From the NCBI RefSeq assembly GCF_000300515.1, contig NZ_AMSI01000007.1, positions 186,001 through 250,000 on the forward strand: a DNA stretch of 64,000 nt, in the 5' to 3' direction. The DNA is from Nitratireductor indicus C115. GTDB taxonomy: Bacteria > Pseudomonadota > Alphaproteobacteria > Rhizobiales > Rhizobiaceae. Position numbers and translations under genes: made by a program. Within the stretch, counting starts at the first letter, position 1; every line of letters begins with the position of its first letter. Positions 8,005 to 17,047 of this stretch are shown piece by piece. The notes under the pieces are model-generated. The model was not told the DNA's origin, ran no database searches, and worked only from the letters and a program-made list of their open reading frames with translations.

Positions 8005-9393
8005 TCATCGTTTCGCTACGTTGCCAAATAGCGCGTTCAGCCCCTCGGCCATTGTCGGGTGCGCAAGAACCGCATCGCGCAGGACACTGTAGGACAGACC
8101 GCCAAGCATGGCCGCCTGCACCACGGCCATCACTTCCCCGGCCTCCGAGCCGATCATGGTAAAGCCTGCGATCCGATCCTGCGGATCGACCAGCGCCTTC
8201 ATGAAGCCCGCGGTCTGCGATGTCGTCCGTGTCCGCAGCACCGCCTTCATCGGCAGTTTGACGACGCGCAAATCCATTCCATTGGCCCGCGCTTGCGCCT
8301 CGCTCATGCCGATGCGGGCCAGCGGCGGGTCGATGAACATGCAATAGGGCATCAGCCGCCCGGTGGTCGTTCTGTCTCCACCGTCGAGATTGTCCCGGAT
8401 TATTCGGAAATCATCTAGCGAAGCGTGGGTGAATTGCGGACTTCCCGCGCATTCGCCGATGGCCCAAACGTCCTTTGCGGTCGTCTCCAGGCGATCGTTC
8501 ACCTTGATGGTGCCGGGATCCGTCAGCGCAACCCCTGCCTCTTCAAGGCCGATGCCTCGCGTGTTGGGCGTGCGGCCGGCTGCAACCAGAATGTCTGTGC
8601 CTTCGATCATTCTCGAACCATCCGGCGTCCGAACGGTGACGCGCACGCTTCCGGCTGATCGGCCCTCCACGTTCGCAACTTCAGCCGACAAAAGCACCTC
8701 GACGCCCTCCGCCTCCAGGATCAGTCGGACCTCGTCGGAAACATCCTCATCCTCGCGCTTCAGCAGCCGCGGGCCACGGTCCACAACTGTGACGCGACTG
8801 CCGAAACGTCGATACGCCTGGGCAAGTTCAAGGCCGACATAGCCTCCGCCGAGAACAATCAGATGTGCCGGCAACCGGTCCAGTTCGAGCGCCTCGATAT
8901 GAGTGAGCGGCCTGGTCTCGGCGAGGCCGGGAACAGGCGGAATGGTTGCATGCGTCCCAAGATTGAGGAACAGCTTTTCAGTGGCGAGCCGCCGCATCCC
9001 GCCGTCGTTCAAGGCAACTTGAATCGTCCCAGGCGCGACGAGGCGTGCATTGCCCATGACGAGTTCCGCGCCGGTCGCCTCGTAGCGCTCGAGATGAAAC
9101 GCCACGAGGCTCTCGACCATGGCGCGCTTGCGCGCCACAACCGTCTTCATGTCGACCGAGACGGGGCCGGCGACAACGCCATACTCCCCGGCATGGGCAA
9201 CGGTATGAGCGACACCCGCGCTCCAGATCTCGTTCTTGCTGGGCAGGCAGTTGATGTTGGGACACGAACCGCCGATCCAGCGCCGCTCCATGACGGCTAC
9301 CTTCTGGCCGGCTTGCGCCATATCCCAGGCGAGGTATTTGCCGCCCTCGCCACTGCCGATCACGACAGCGTCGTAGCGCTCCGCTTCCGTCAT
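8005..9393 (-). CDS. MerA/lipoamide-dehydrogenase-like FAD disulfide oxidoreductase
   Basis: This is a class I pyridine nucleotide-disulfide oxidoreductase with about 462 residues. FAD binds at VVIGSGEGG (from about 10). The redox disulfide is Cys44/Cys49 in GGSCPNINCLPSK, the NAD(P)H site is VLGGGYVGLELA, and the dimerisation domain ends with AHPTMAEGLNALF. The proton-shuttling His-Pro-x-x-x-Glu arrangement is kept. A true mercuric reductase carries a C-terminal Cys pair; this protein ends AKR with none, and it has no HMA domain. It is therefore better called MerA-like. The ATG at 9393 is preferred to the adjacent TTG. It lies directly upstream of copA and probably shares its transcript. Confidence 0.88.
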   Translation of the reverse strand: MTEAERYDAVVIGSGEGGKYLAWDMAQAGQKVAVMERRWIGGSCPNINCLPSKNEIWSAGVAHTVAHAGEYGVVAGPVSVDMKTVVARKRAMVESLVAFHLERYEATGAELVMGNARLVAPGTIQVALNDGGMRRLATEKLFLNLGTHATIPPVPGLAETRPLTHIEALELDRLPAHLIVLGGGYVGLELAQAYRRFGSRVTVVDRGPRLLKREDEDVSDEVRLILEAEGVEVLLSAEVANVEGRSAGSVRVTVRTPDGSRMIEGTDILVAAGRTPNTRGIGLEEAGVALTDPGTIKVNDRLETTAKDVWAIGECAGSPQFTHASLDDFRIIRDNLDGGDRTTTGRLMPYCMFIDPPLARIGMSEAQARANGMDLRVVKLPMKAVLRTRTTSQTAGFMKALVDPQDRIAGFTMIGSEAGEVMAVVQAAMLGGLSYSVLRDAVLAHPTMAEGLNALFGNVAKR

Positions 9394-9431
9394 CAACTAC
9401 GTATCCTTCTGCAACAGCGACTCACCGCACG

Positions 9432-9695
9432 ATGAAAATATGGCGCTCGGACATATATGCGGAATCATGTCATACTCTTGCGGGGTCGAACAATTACTGT
9501 TGCTTTTGCGGGCGGCCCCTTGAGGTGGCCTTACTGCCAGTATCCGTGCCGTCGCATCATTTCCAGGCCACGGCCTTAAAATGGGCCGGGATCATGGAGT
9601 GGAGTGGGTTCTGCTCCGGCTGTATTGCCCGGAAAGGGAACATGCTGGCTGCACAGGATTGGCCGACTTTCTGTAGGAGAAAATCATGTCGTTGA
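9432..9695 (+). CDS. Possible small Cys-rich protein (doubtful)
   Basis: This 87-residue frame contains two Cys pairs that resemble zinc knuckles ([10 protein letters not shown] and [12 protein letters not shown]), spaced about 38 residues apart. Against it: third-position GC is lower than in neighbouring genes, there is no ribosome site before the ATG, and its end overlaps the start and ribosome site of the following SDR gene. It fills most of the gap between the divergent flavoprotein and SDR genes, which otherwise looks like a promoter region. Confidence 0.25.
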   Translation: MKIWRSDIYAESCHTLAGSNNYCCFCGRPLEVALLPVSVPSHHFQATALKWAGIMEWSGFCSGCIARKGNMLAAQDWPTFCRRKSCR

Positions 9696-10465
9696 ATGGC
9701 AAAGTCATTTTGGTAACCGGCGCTGGCCAGGGGATCGGACGCGGTATTGCGCTGCGGCTTGCAAAGGAAGGCGCTGATCTCGCGCTGGCCGACGTCAAGG
9801 CCGATAAGCTCGACTCCGTTCGCAAGGAAGTCGAAGCGCTCGGACGCAAGGCCACCACCGTCGTCGCCGATGTCAGCAAGCGCGACGAAGTCTACGCCGC
9901 CATCGACCATGCAGAGAAGCAACTCGGCGGGTTCGACGTCATGGTCAACAATGCCGGCATCGCCCAGGTCAAGCCGATCGCCGACGTCACGCCCGAGGAC
10001 ATGGACCTGATCTTCCGGATCAATGTCGACGGCGTGCTCTGGGGCATCCAGGCGGCTTCGCAGAAATTCAAGGATCGAGGTCAGAAGGGCAAGATCATCA
10101 ATGCCTGCTCGATTGCCGGACATGACGGCTTCGCCATGCTCGGCGTCTATTCGGCAACCAAGTTCGCCGTGCGTGCGCTGACGCAAGCCGCCGCCAAGGA
10201 ATATGCCAGCGCGGGCATCACGGTGAACGCCTACTGCCCCGGCATCGTCGGCACCGACATGTGGGTGGAGATCGACGAGCGCTTTTCCGAGATCACCGGA
10301 ACGCCGAAGGGCGAAACCTACAAGAAATACGTCGAGGGCATCGCTTTGGGCCGCGCGCAGACACCGGAGGACGTGGCAGCGTTGGTCGCCTTCCTCGCGG
10401 GCGCCGATTCCGACTACATCACGGGACAGTCGATCCTGACCGATGGCGGTATCGTCTATCGATAA
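9686..10465 (+). CDS. Short-chain dehydrogenase, acetoin/diacetyl reductase type
   Basis: This is a classical SDR of 259 residues. It carries the [10 protein letters not shown] cofactor loop (11-20), Asp37 after the second strand (typical of NAD preference), NNAG at 88-91, and the catalytic triad Ser142, Tyr155 and Lys159. The overall pattern, with [12 protein letters not shown] and [16 protein letters not shown], matches the (S)-acetoin-forming diacetyl reductase (BudC-like) group, which interconverts diacetyl, acetoin and butanediol with NAD(H). AGGAG precedes the ATG. It is transcribed away from the MerA-like gene and toward a metal ATPase. The exact substrate is not provable from sequence. 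Confidence 0.85.
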   Translation: MSLNGKVILVTGAGQGIGRGIALRLAKEGADLALADVKADKLDSVRKEVEALGRKATTVVADVSKRDEVYAAIDHAEKQLGGFDVMVNNAGIAQVKPIADVTPEDMDLIFRINVDGVLWGIQAASQKFKDRGQKGKIINACSIAGHDGFAMLGVYSATKFAVRALTQAAAKEYASAGITVNAYCPGIVGTDMWVEIDERFSEITGTPKGETYKKYVEGIALGRAQTPEDVAALVAFLAGADSDYITGQSILTDGGIVYR

Positions 10466-10521
10466 AGCCGCCTGCCAAATCGCGAACGTTCAGAAGCGCC
10501 CACACCGGGAAACGGCCTTGT

Positions 10522-10590
10522 GAGAATTTTTCTCTCCAGCGGAATGGTTCCGTCTGGAAGAACCGCGTTTTGTCGGAGAGAATTGTTCTC
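10522..10590. repeat. Imperfect long inverted repeat between convergent genes
   Basis: The segments 10522-10536 and 10576-10590 are inverted copies agreeing at 12 of 15 positions. They enclose a smaller perfect hairpin (CGGAA-TGG-TTCCG). The structure lies between the 3' ends of the SDR gene and the convergent P1B-4 ATPase and may act as a terminator. The remaining 260-base gap shows nothing else. Confidence 0.4.
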
Positions 10591-10724
10591 TTGTTGCTTG
10601 GCATGGTCATCGCCGCCTTCGGTCGCCATTCGCACTACAGGTTCTTGACCGGCAATCGACACCTGCTGAAGATCGATCGGTTTCCTCATCTACGCGCGTT
10701 TCGAGCGGGATTGCCGTCATCCGG

Positions 10725-12803
10725 TCAAACCCCTGACTGGTATGAAGGCTCTACAGGGCCGGCGTTGGATTGGCGTCGCAGTGAGGTCGCACTGCGCGCC
10801 CGGATCGGGTCGGCGAGTAGCCTGAGGCCGTTCAGCACCACCAGCACCGTGCCGCCTTCGTGTCCGACGACCGCGAGCGGCAGAGGCAGGGCGAAGAACA
10901 GGCTCGAGGCGACCAGAAGCAGCATCATGCCGATGGCGAAAATCAGATTCTGGCGGATAATCCGGTGGGTGCGCCGCGCCAGCCGATGCGCGGCGGCAAG
11001 CCGGGCCATGTCCTCCGACAACAGCGCGACATCGGCCGCCTGCAACGCGACATCGCTGCCCGCCGCGCCCATGGCGATGCCGACATCGGCGCGCGCCAGC
11101 GCGGCGGCGTCGTTCACCCCGTCGCCGACAAAGGCGACTTTCCCATTCCTCGCCAGTTCGCCCACCAGCCGGACCTTGTCTTCAGGCAGCAGATCGGCAT
11201 GGACATGTTTTGCTTCCAGTCCGAGCTCCGCGGCGATCCGCAAGCCGACAGAGCGCCGGTCGCCGGTCATCATGGCGATGGTGCCCACCCCAGCCGCTCT
11301 GAGCGCAGCCAACCCCGCGGCCGAGGTCGCGCGCGGACGGTCGGCGACGGTGAGCGCGCCATAGACCCGATCTCCCCGCCCCAGCCACACCACGGTCTGG
11401 CTGCCGTCCGTCAGCTGCGCAAATTCGGGTGCGTCGAGCGATGCGCCCATGCGCGCGGCCATGCGCGGATTGCCGGCCCAGAGCGGGCCCACGGCATCCT
11501 CCCCCGTAATCCCCTCACTGGGCACGGTTTCCACATCGCGCACCACGGCGGCGGTTATGCCTTTTTCGTCGATGTGGCGGCGGATCGCATCGGCAATTGG
11601 ATGTTCGGAATGCGCCTCGAGACCCGCGATCAATGACAGGAACCGCTCTTCGGCCTGTGCTCCCGTTTCCGACGCCACCACCTGTGTCACCTCGGCCTTG
11701 CCTGTTGTCAGCGTACCGGTCTTGTCGAAGGCGAAGATATCGACATCGGCCAGCGTCTCCAGCGCCGCGCCGCCCTTGAACAGCACGCCGCCGCGCGCGG
11801 CCGCCGCCAATGCCGAGAGGATCGCGGCCGGGACCGATATCACCACCGCGCAGGGGCTGGCCGCGACAAGCAGCGTCGCGGCGCGATAAAGCGCATCCTG
11901 CATCGTCCAGCCAAGCGCGAGGAATATCGCCAAAGCAAGCACCGCACCCACCAGCACCGCGATGGTGTAGCGCTGGCCGAACCAGGCGCTGAACCGTTCG
12001 GACGGAGCGCGTGCGGCCTGTGCCTCTGTCACCAGTTCGATCATCCGCGCCACCGTGCTTTCCGCGACCGGGCGGGTGACGCGGACCACCAGCACGGCGT
12101 TGAGGTTCACCGTGGCCTCAAACACCTTAGCACCCGGGCTTTTGCCGACCGGCATCGATTCGCCTGTGATCGTCGCCTCATCGAGCGAGCCTTCCCCTTC
12201 CGCCACCTCGCCATCGGCCGGCACCCGCGCGCCGGGCCGCAGCACCACCAGATCGCCGGCCACGAGATCGCCCACCGGAACTTCCGTGACGGCGCCCTCT
12301 GGGTCGCGTCTCAGCGCGGTGTCGGGGCGCAGCGCCATCAGCGCCTCGACCGCATGGCGCGCCCGGCCCATCGCCCGCTGCTCCAACGTGGTTGAGAGAC
12401 TGAACAGCGTCAGCAGCACTGCCCCTTCAAGCGCGGCGCCGACCGCAGCGGCAGCAAGGGCTGCCACGATCATCAAAAGATCGATGTCGAGGATCCGCTC
12501 ACGCCAGAGCGTGGTCAGGGCCCGAACCGCCGTCGGCACACCACCGGCCAGATAGACCAGCACGAGGCCGACCGGTCCCCATAGACCGGGGCTCAAAAAG
12601 GCATCGACAGTTGCAAGCGCCATCCCGGCAAGCGTGATGCCGGTCAATGCTGTCATGAAGCGGTCGGAAGAAAGATCGATTTGCAATTTGTGTTCCTGGC
12701 TGTGCCGCGACGGCGGCAGTGGCTGGGGAGACCGGCGATGATGCGCCGGATGGGCTGGCGATCTGTCCGGTCGATCAGGTTCCTGGTCGCTATTCCTTTC
12801 CAT
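10725..12803 (-). CDS. P1B-4-type heavy-metal ATPase (SPC / HEGGT)
   Basis: This membrane metal pump has 692 residues and six core helices. Motifs are TGES (213-216), SPC in the sixth-helix position (316-318), Asp360 in DKTGTLTTGK, GDGVND, and HEGGTVLVVLNGLRLL in the last helix. SPC together with HEGGT defines the P1B-4 class, whose members export Co2+, Zn2+, Cd2+ or Fe2+. A Pro/His/Arg-rich hydrophilic head (about 1-40) has no Cys and may be a loose metal-binding tail. Its ATG overlaps the stop of chrA as TAATG, so the two are translationally coupled. It is unlike the other two P-type ATPases in the window. Confidence 0.92.
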   Translation of the reverse strand: MERNSDQEPDRPDRSPAHPAHHRRSPQPLPPSRHSQEHKLQIDLSSDRFMTALTGITLAGMALATVDAFLSPGLWGPVGLVLVYLAGGVPTAVRALTTLWRERILDIDLLMIVAALAAAAVGAALEGAVLLTLFSLSTTLEQRAMGRARHAVEALMALRPDTALRRDPEGAVTEVPVGDLVAGDLVVLRPGARVPADGEVAEGEGSLDEATITGESMPVGKSPGAKVFEATVNLNAVLVVRVTRPVAESTVARMIELVTEAQAARAPSERFSAWFGQRYTIAVLVGAVLALAIFLALGWTMQDALYRAATLLVAASPCAVVISVPAAILSALAAAARGGVLFKGGAALETLADVDIFAFDKTGTLTTGKAEVTQVVASETGAQAEERFLSLIAGLEAHSEHPIADAIRRHIDEKGITAAVVRDVETVPSEGITGEDAVGPLWAGNPRMAARMGASLDAPEFAQLTDGSQTVVWLGRGDRVYGALTVADRPRATSAAGLAALRAAGVGTIAMMTGDRRSVGLRIAAELGLEAKHVHADLLPEDKVRLVGELARNGKVAFVGDGVNDAAALARADVGIAMGAAGSDVALQAADVALLSEDMARLAAAHRLARRTHRIIRQNLIFAIGMMLLLVASSLFFALPLPLAVVGHEGGTVLVVLNGLRLLADPIRARSATSLRRQSNAGPVEPSYQSGV

Positions 12804-14038
12804 TATGACATTGAGCTTACCTCCAGAATCGCGCCGCCGGCAGCCGCGATCAGCACCACGAGCCAGGGCGGGAATCTCCAGCTCATCAAGGCCACGAAAC
12901 AGGTCAGCGCCAGCGCAAAGTCGCGGGGCGAACCGATCGCGCTGATCCAGAGCGGATCGTAGAGCGCAGCGCCCAGAATGCCGACCACCGCAGCGTTCGC
13001 GCCTGCCATCGGCGCCCGCACGCCGGAGCGTGCGCGCAGTGTGTTCCAGAACGGCAGCGCGCCGACAAGCAGCAGGAAGCCCGGCAGGAAGATCGCAAGA
13101 AGGGCGAGCGTCGCGCCGGCGATCCCGTTCGGGCCGGGTTCGAGCAGCATGCCGAGATAGGCGGCGAAGGTGAATAGCGGCCCCGGCACCGCCTGGGCCG
13201 CGCCATAGCCGGCCAGGAACGCATCGGGCGTGACCCAGCCCGGGCGAACCACTTCGGCTTCCAGCAAAGGCAGGACCACATGGCCGCCACCGAATACCAG
13301 AGCACCGGCGCGATAGAACGCGTCGATCACCGCCAACCCCTGCGCGGGAAACAGCGCCGCCGCCAGCGGTAGGCCGAAGATCAGGATGAAGAACAGGGCC
13401 AGCGCGACTATCCCCGCCTGTCGCGAGACCGGGAAGGGCAGCGCTTCACCCGTCTCTCCCGCCGTGTCCCGGCAAAGCCAGAGCCCGGCAAGTCCACCGA
13501 GCAGAATTGCACCCACCTGGCCCGTCGCGCCCCCGATCAGCACCACCATCAGGACGGCGGCGAGCGCGATCGTCTGGCGTGAGCGGTCGGGGCAGAGCGT
13601 GCGCGCCATCCCCCAGACCGCCTGCGCCACGATGGCCACCGCCACCAGTTTCAACCCGTGGAGCACCCCGATGCCAAGCGGGCCTGAAAACGCCCCCGCT
13701 CCGAGCGCGAACAACAGCAGCAGCAGGGCGGAAGGCAAGGTAAACGCCACCCAGGCAGCCAGCGCACCCACCGGTCCGGCACGCTGCAAGCCCAATGCAA
13801 AGCCGACCTGGCTGGATGCTGGTCCCGGAAGGAATTGGCATAGCGCGACCAGATCGGCATAGCCACGATCCTCGATCCAGCCGCGCCGGGCGACGAATTC
13901 CTCGCGGAAATAGCCCAGATGCGCGATCGGTCCACCGAAGGAGGTGAGGCCCAGTTTCAGGAAGGCGGCCAGAACCTCGCCGGGCGTTCCTTGTCGTTGG
14001 CGCTGAGGCATAACATTCAGCGTGTCATTGGCGGGCAT
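12803..14038 (-). CDS. chrA: Chromate transporter ChrA, long two-domain form
   Basis: ChrA (CHR family) is an inner-membrane chromate efflux protein. At 411 residues this is the usual long form with two tandem homologous halves. The N-terminal half has FLKLGLTSFGGPIAHLGYFREEFV and LCQFLPGPASSQVGFALGL. The C-terminal half has FGGGHVVLPLLEAEVV and GYGAAQAVPGPLFTFAAYLG. The ATG follows CGGAGACATC. It is the first gene of a pair with the P1B-4 ATPase, joined by a one-base overlap, so chromate and divalent-metal export seem to be co-expressed. Regulation is not evident from the roughly 185-base leader that separates it from the LysR gene. Confidence 0.95.
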   Translation of the reverse strand: MPANDTLNVMPQRQRQGTPGEVLAAFLKLGLTSFGGPIAHLGYFREEFVARRGWIEDRGYADLVALCQFLPGPASSQVGFALGLQRAGPVGALAAWVAFTLPSALLLLLFALGAGAFSGPLGIGVLHGLKLVAVAIVAQAVWGMARTLCPDRSRQTIALAAVLMVVLIGGATGQVGAILLGGLAGLWLCRDTAGETGEALPFPVSRQAGIVALALFFILIFGLPLAAALFPAQGLAVIDAFYRAGALVFGGGHVVLPLLEAEVVRPGWVTPDAFLAGYGAAQAVPGPLFTFAAYLGMLLEPGPNGIAGATLALLAIFLPGFLLLVGALPFWNTLRARSGVRAPMAGANAAVVGILGAALYDPLWISAIGSPRDFALALTCFVALMSWRFPPWLVVLIAAAGGAILEVSSMS

Positions 14039-14223
14039 GATGTCTCCGTGATGCTCGCGATTTCAGGGGCTTGCCAGGCGCTATGAGAAGACGCATCCGA
14101 CATTGTCCCTGTATTGGAGCAATGGAACAGACTGGTGACTGCCGAAGCGCGCGCCTTGTTGCTCCATCAGCATCGCAAGCGGTGTCCACAGGACCGCACC
14201 CCGCAAGAGAGATAACGGATGAA

Positions 14224-15147
14224 TCATGCCGTGGTTGTCCGGGGAGGACCCGCCTGTGGCCGGCGACCCTCCAGAAGATCGGCGTCAGCAGCGAGCGCGT
14301 CGGCCATGAAATCCATGAAGGCGCGGATACGGGCAGTGTTGCGCAGATCCTCATGGGTCAGCAGCCACAGATCGAGCCGGAAATCTTCCGGAAACATGGC
14401 GATGCGGACGAGGTCGGGCGTGCGGTCGGCCACGGCGCAAGGCAGTGGCGCAAGGCCGATTCCGGCCCTTGCCGCGGCAATCGCAGCCGAGATCGAATTG
14501 GTCCGGTAAATCGGCCGCACCGTCGGCAGCCAATCCGCCAACTGATGGCCAATCGCTCCATGTGACCGGCCGAAGCCGATCCAGTCATTGCCGGCAAGAT
14601 CGTCATCGAGTCCGTGAGCGGCGCGTTCCGCCGAGACATAGGCTCCGAATGCCAGTCGGCCGACGCGCCGGCCGACCAATGTTTCCTGCGGGGTGTTGCC
14701 GATGCGCAGTGCGACATCGGCCTCGCGTCGGGTCAGGTCCAGGGGAGTGTCCGAAACGATCACTTCCAATTCGATCCCTGGCTGCGCTGCATGGAAGGCC
14801 GCCAGATGCGGCGGCAATAACCCGATCGCCAGCATATCGATGGCTGTGATGCGGATAAGCCCGCTCAGGCGCTGGTCCTGTCCGGTCACCTGACGCGACA
14901 GGGCGATAATCTCCTCATCGATCCGGATGGCGGTCTCGTGCATGGCCTCTCCGGCGCCCGTCAGCGCATAGCCATCCGGCAACCGCTCAAAGAGCCGGAC
15001 ACCCAGACGTTCCTCGAAGGCGCCGAGACGGCGAAACACGGTCGAGTGCGTTACGCCAAGGCTGCGTGCTGCTCCAGACAGCGTGCCCGCCCGGGCCACA
15101 GCGAGGAAAAAGCGCAGATCGTCCCAGTTCTGGTTCTGTGCATCCAT
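14224..15147 (-). CDS. LysR-family transcriptional regulator
   Basis: This is a 307-residue LysR regulator. The N-terminal winged helix is at about 9-67 (LRFFLAVARAGTLSGAARSLGVTHSTVFRRLGAFEERLGVRLFER), followed by a periplasmic-binding-like co-inducer domain. The group with a short LTHEDLRN ending often acts on small exporters or oxidoreductases. It is transcribed in the same direction as chrA, about 185 bases upstream of it, and back-to-back with the TetR/exporter operon. It could control either; the sequence does not decide. No typical T-N11-A box was picked out by eye. Confidence 0.9.
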   Translation of the reverse strand: MDAQNQNWDDLRFFLAVARAGTLSGAARSLGVTHSTVFRRLGAFEERLGVRLFERLPDGYALTGAGEAMHETAIRIDEEIIALSRQVTGQDQRLSGLIRITAIDMLAIGLLPPHLAAFHAAQPGIELEVIVSDTPLDLTRREADVALRIGNTPQETLVGRRVGRLAFGAYVSAERAAHGLDDDLAGNDWIGFGRSHGAIGHQLADWLPTVRPIYRTNSISAAIAAARAGIGLAPLPCAVADRTPDLVRIAMFPEDFRLDLWLLTHEDLRNTARIRAFMDFMADALAADADLLEGRRPQAGPPRTTTA

Positions 15148-15267
15148 GAAGGATCACCCCTTGCAAGCCTGCTCCGATTGCCGGCAGGCTGCCCCCATCT
15201 TGCCCGCAACACCGCGCGTTCGCATTGCCTCGTCAGAAAAGCTTGACCACGATCATCGCTCCACTTA

Positions 15268-15289
15268 AGTATGTGATTGCTCACTTACT
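15268..15289 (+). promoter_or_regulatory. Likely TetR operator upstream of the exporter operon
   Basis: A near-perfect inverted repeat AGTATGTGA-N4-TCACTTACT (8 of 9 paired positions) ends 9 bases before the tetR ATG. Its size and position fit autorepression of the operon by its own first gene. Confidence 0.65.
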
Positions 15290-15298
15290 AGGTACTTT

Positions 15299-15895
15299 AT
15301 GCGAAAATCCGCGGAATTGCGCAAGGCCGAAATCGTCGCGGCCGTCCTCGACCTGGCCGACCGGATCGGGCCGGACCGGGTGACGACAGGTGCTACCGCA
15401 GCGGCCGTAGGCGTCAGCCAGGCCGCCTTGTTCCGGCATTTCCCGACCAAGGACACGCTGTGGCTTGCCGTGGCGGATCAAGTGGCCGGGGAACTGGCCA
15501 TGGAATGGGAACGGGCCCTGGCTGGGACTGATGGCCCCATCGACCGGATCAAGGCGCTGATGGCCGCGCAACTGGGGCAGATTGTTTCCACACCGGCGCT
15601 GCCGATGCTGCTGTTCTCGCGCGAGCTGAATGTTGGCAATGAGGATTTGCGCGCGGCCTTTCGAGGCCTGCTGATGAGGTTTCAGGCGCTGATTGTGGCC
15701 GAACTGGCTCGCGGTCAGGACGCCGGCCGCCTGCGCCGCGAAGTCGCTCCGGAGGATGCCGCCGTGCTGCTGACATCGCTGGTGCAGGGCATGGCGATCC
15801 GCTGGTCGCTCGGGGCGCGCAACTTCTCGCTGATCGGGGAGGGAATGCGGCTCCTTGACGTGCAACTTCGGCTTTTGACCGTGAACGAGGATTAG
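15299..15895 (+). CDS. TetR-family repressor of ABC exporter operon
   Basis: This is a TetR-type repressor with 198 residues. The helix-turn-helix is at about 8-54 (IVAAVLDLADRIGPDRVTTGATAAAVGVSQAALFRHFPTKDTLW), followed by a helical ligand domain with a TetR C-terminal type pattern (LLFSRELNVGNEDLRAAF). An inverted repeat sits directly before the start. It is the first gene of a five-gene set; the HlyD gene begins four bases after its stop. The expected role is repression of the downstream exporter until its substrate binds. The ribosome site is weak. Confidence 0.9.
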   Translation: MRKSAELRKAEIVAAVLDLADRIGPDRVTTGATAAAVGVSQAALFRHFPTKDTLWLAVADQVAGELAMEWERALAGTDGPIDRIKALMAAQLGQIVSTPALPMLLFSRELNVGNEDLRAAFRGLLMRFQALIVAELARGQDAGRLRREVAPEDAAVLLTSLVQGMAIRWSLGARNFSLIGEGMRLLDVQLRLLTVNED

Positions 15896-15898
15896 GCC

Positions 15899-17047
15899 AT
15901 GCGGCGTCGGTGGATGTTCGGTGCGGTGGCAGTGGTTCTGGTGCTGGGCGGGGGTGTGCTGTTCCTCACCGAGCGGCCGCTCACGGTCAGCGTGGTGCAG
16001 CCCGAGCAGGATGTGGCCCTGCGCATCTACGGCCTCGGCTCGGTCGAGGCACGGATCCTCAGCCGGGTCGGGTTCGAGGTTGGGGCTGCCCTGACCGGGC
16101 TGGCCGGCGACGTCGGGGACCGGGTAGTCAGGGGGCAGGAACTGGCGACCCTCGATCCGGCCGAGCAGGAGGCGCGTACCGCCCGCGCCCGCGCTGCTGT
16201 CGCGGCCAATGTCGCCGCCCTCGCCCGCGCCGAGGCCACGGTGGCGCGTGCCCGCAGCGTACTGGCGCAGCGCCAGACGGCAAATCAGCGTCAGCAGGGA
16301 TTGGCGCGGCGCGATGTGACCTCGATCCAGCGCGCCGAGGAAGCGCAGCGCGACGAAGATGTGGCCCGTGCCGATCTTGCGGTCGCCGAGGCGGATGTGG
16401 CGGTGATCCGTGCTCAGGGCGCGGATGCGGCGGCGGCCCTGCAACAGGAGAAGGTCCTTCTCGCGCGTCATCGGCTGGCCGCACCCTATGACGCGGTGAT
16501 CGTCACGCGCCATGCCGAAGCAGGAACGGTGGTGCGGGCCGGCGACCCGATTTTCACCCTGATTGCTCCCGAAACGGTGTGGATACAGGCCTATGTCGAT
16601 GAGGAGCGCGCCGGCCAGCTTGCGCTTGGCCAGCCCGGCACGATCCGGCTGCGCTCGCGGCCGCAGGCTGAATTCCAGGGCACCATCGCCCGCATCGGGC
16701 TTGAAAGCGACCGGGTGAATGAGGAACGCCGAATCTGGCTGACCTGCACAGACTGCCCCCAGCCGCTGTATCTCGGCGAGCAGGCCGAGGTGCGCATCAC
16801 CACCGGCAACCGCAACAGTGCGCTGATGGTGCCGGAGGTGGCGATCACCGGTTTCGACGGGCATCGCGGCCGGGTCTGGCTGGTGCGGGACGGACGGCTG
16901 GAGCAGGTCGAACTGTCCTTCGGCGCGCGCGACGATCGGGGCCGGGTCGAAGTCACGGGCAGCCTGCCGGACGATGCCGCCATCGTCGCCCGGATACCGC
17001 AAGGCGCGACCGAGGGGCGGCGGGCGCGGACCAGGACCACGCCATGA
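15899..17047 (+). CDS. HlyD/DevB-type periplasmic adaptor of an ABC exporter
   Basis: This membrane fusion protein links an inner-membrane ABC pump to the outer membrane. It has 382 residues: one N-terminal membrane anchor (about 7-23), a split biotinyl-lipoyl domain (GLAGDVGDRVVRGQELATLDP and HRLAAPYDAVIVTRHAEAGTVVRAGDPIF), a long Ala/Arg-rich alpha-hairpin with heptad character (about 95-185), then a beta-barrel. The stop overlaps the permease start by four bases (ATGA). The pairing with a MacB/DevC-like permease and an ATPase matches DevBCA-type exporters. The substrate is unknown; the metal-resistance setting is only suggestive. Confidence 0.9.
   Translation: MRRRWMFGAVAVVLVLGGGVLFLTERPLTVSVVQPEQDVALRIYGLGSVEARILSRVGFEVGAALTGLAGDVGDRVVRGQELATLDPAEQEARTARARAAVAANVAALARAEATVARARSVLAQRQTANQRQQGLARRDVTSIQRAEEAQRDEDVARADLAVAEADVAVIRAQGADAAAALQQEKVLLARHRLAAPYDAVIVTRHAEAGTVVRAGDPIFTLIAPETVWIQAYVDEERAGQLALGQPGTIRLRSRPQAEFQGTIARIGLESDRVNEERRIWLTCTDCPQPLYLGEQAEVRITTGNRNSALMVPEVAITGFDGHRGRVWLVRDGRLEQVELSFGARDDRGRVEVTGSLPDDAAIVARIPQGATEGRRARTRTTP

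Noticed and set aside
9557-10186. 209-codon minus-strand frame opposite the SDR gene
   Set aside because: The plus-strand SDR has a complete catalytic triad and a ribosome site; the minus frame shows no family pattern.
15281-17002. 573-codon minus-strand frame opposite TetR and HlyD
   Set aside because: No recognisable domain; the plus-strand genes have ribosome overlaps, motifs and an operator.
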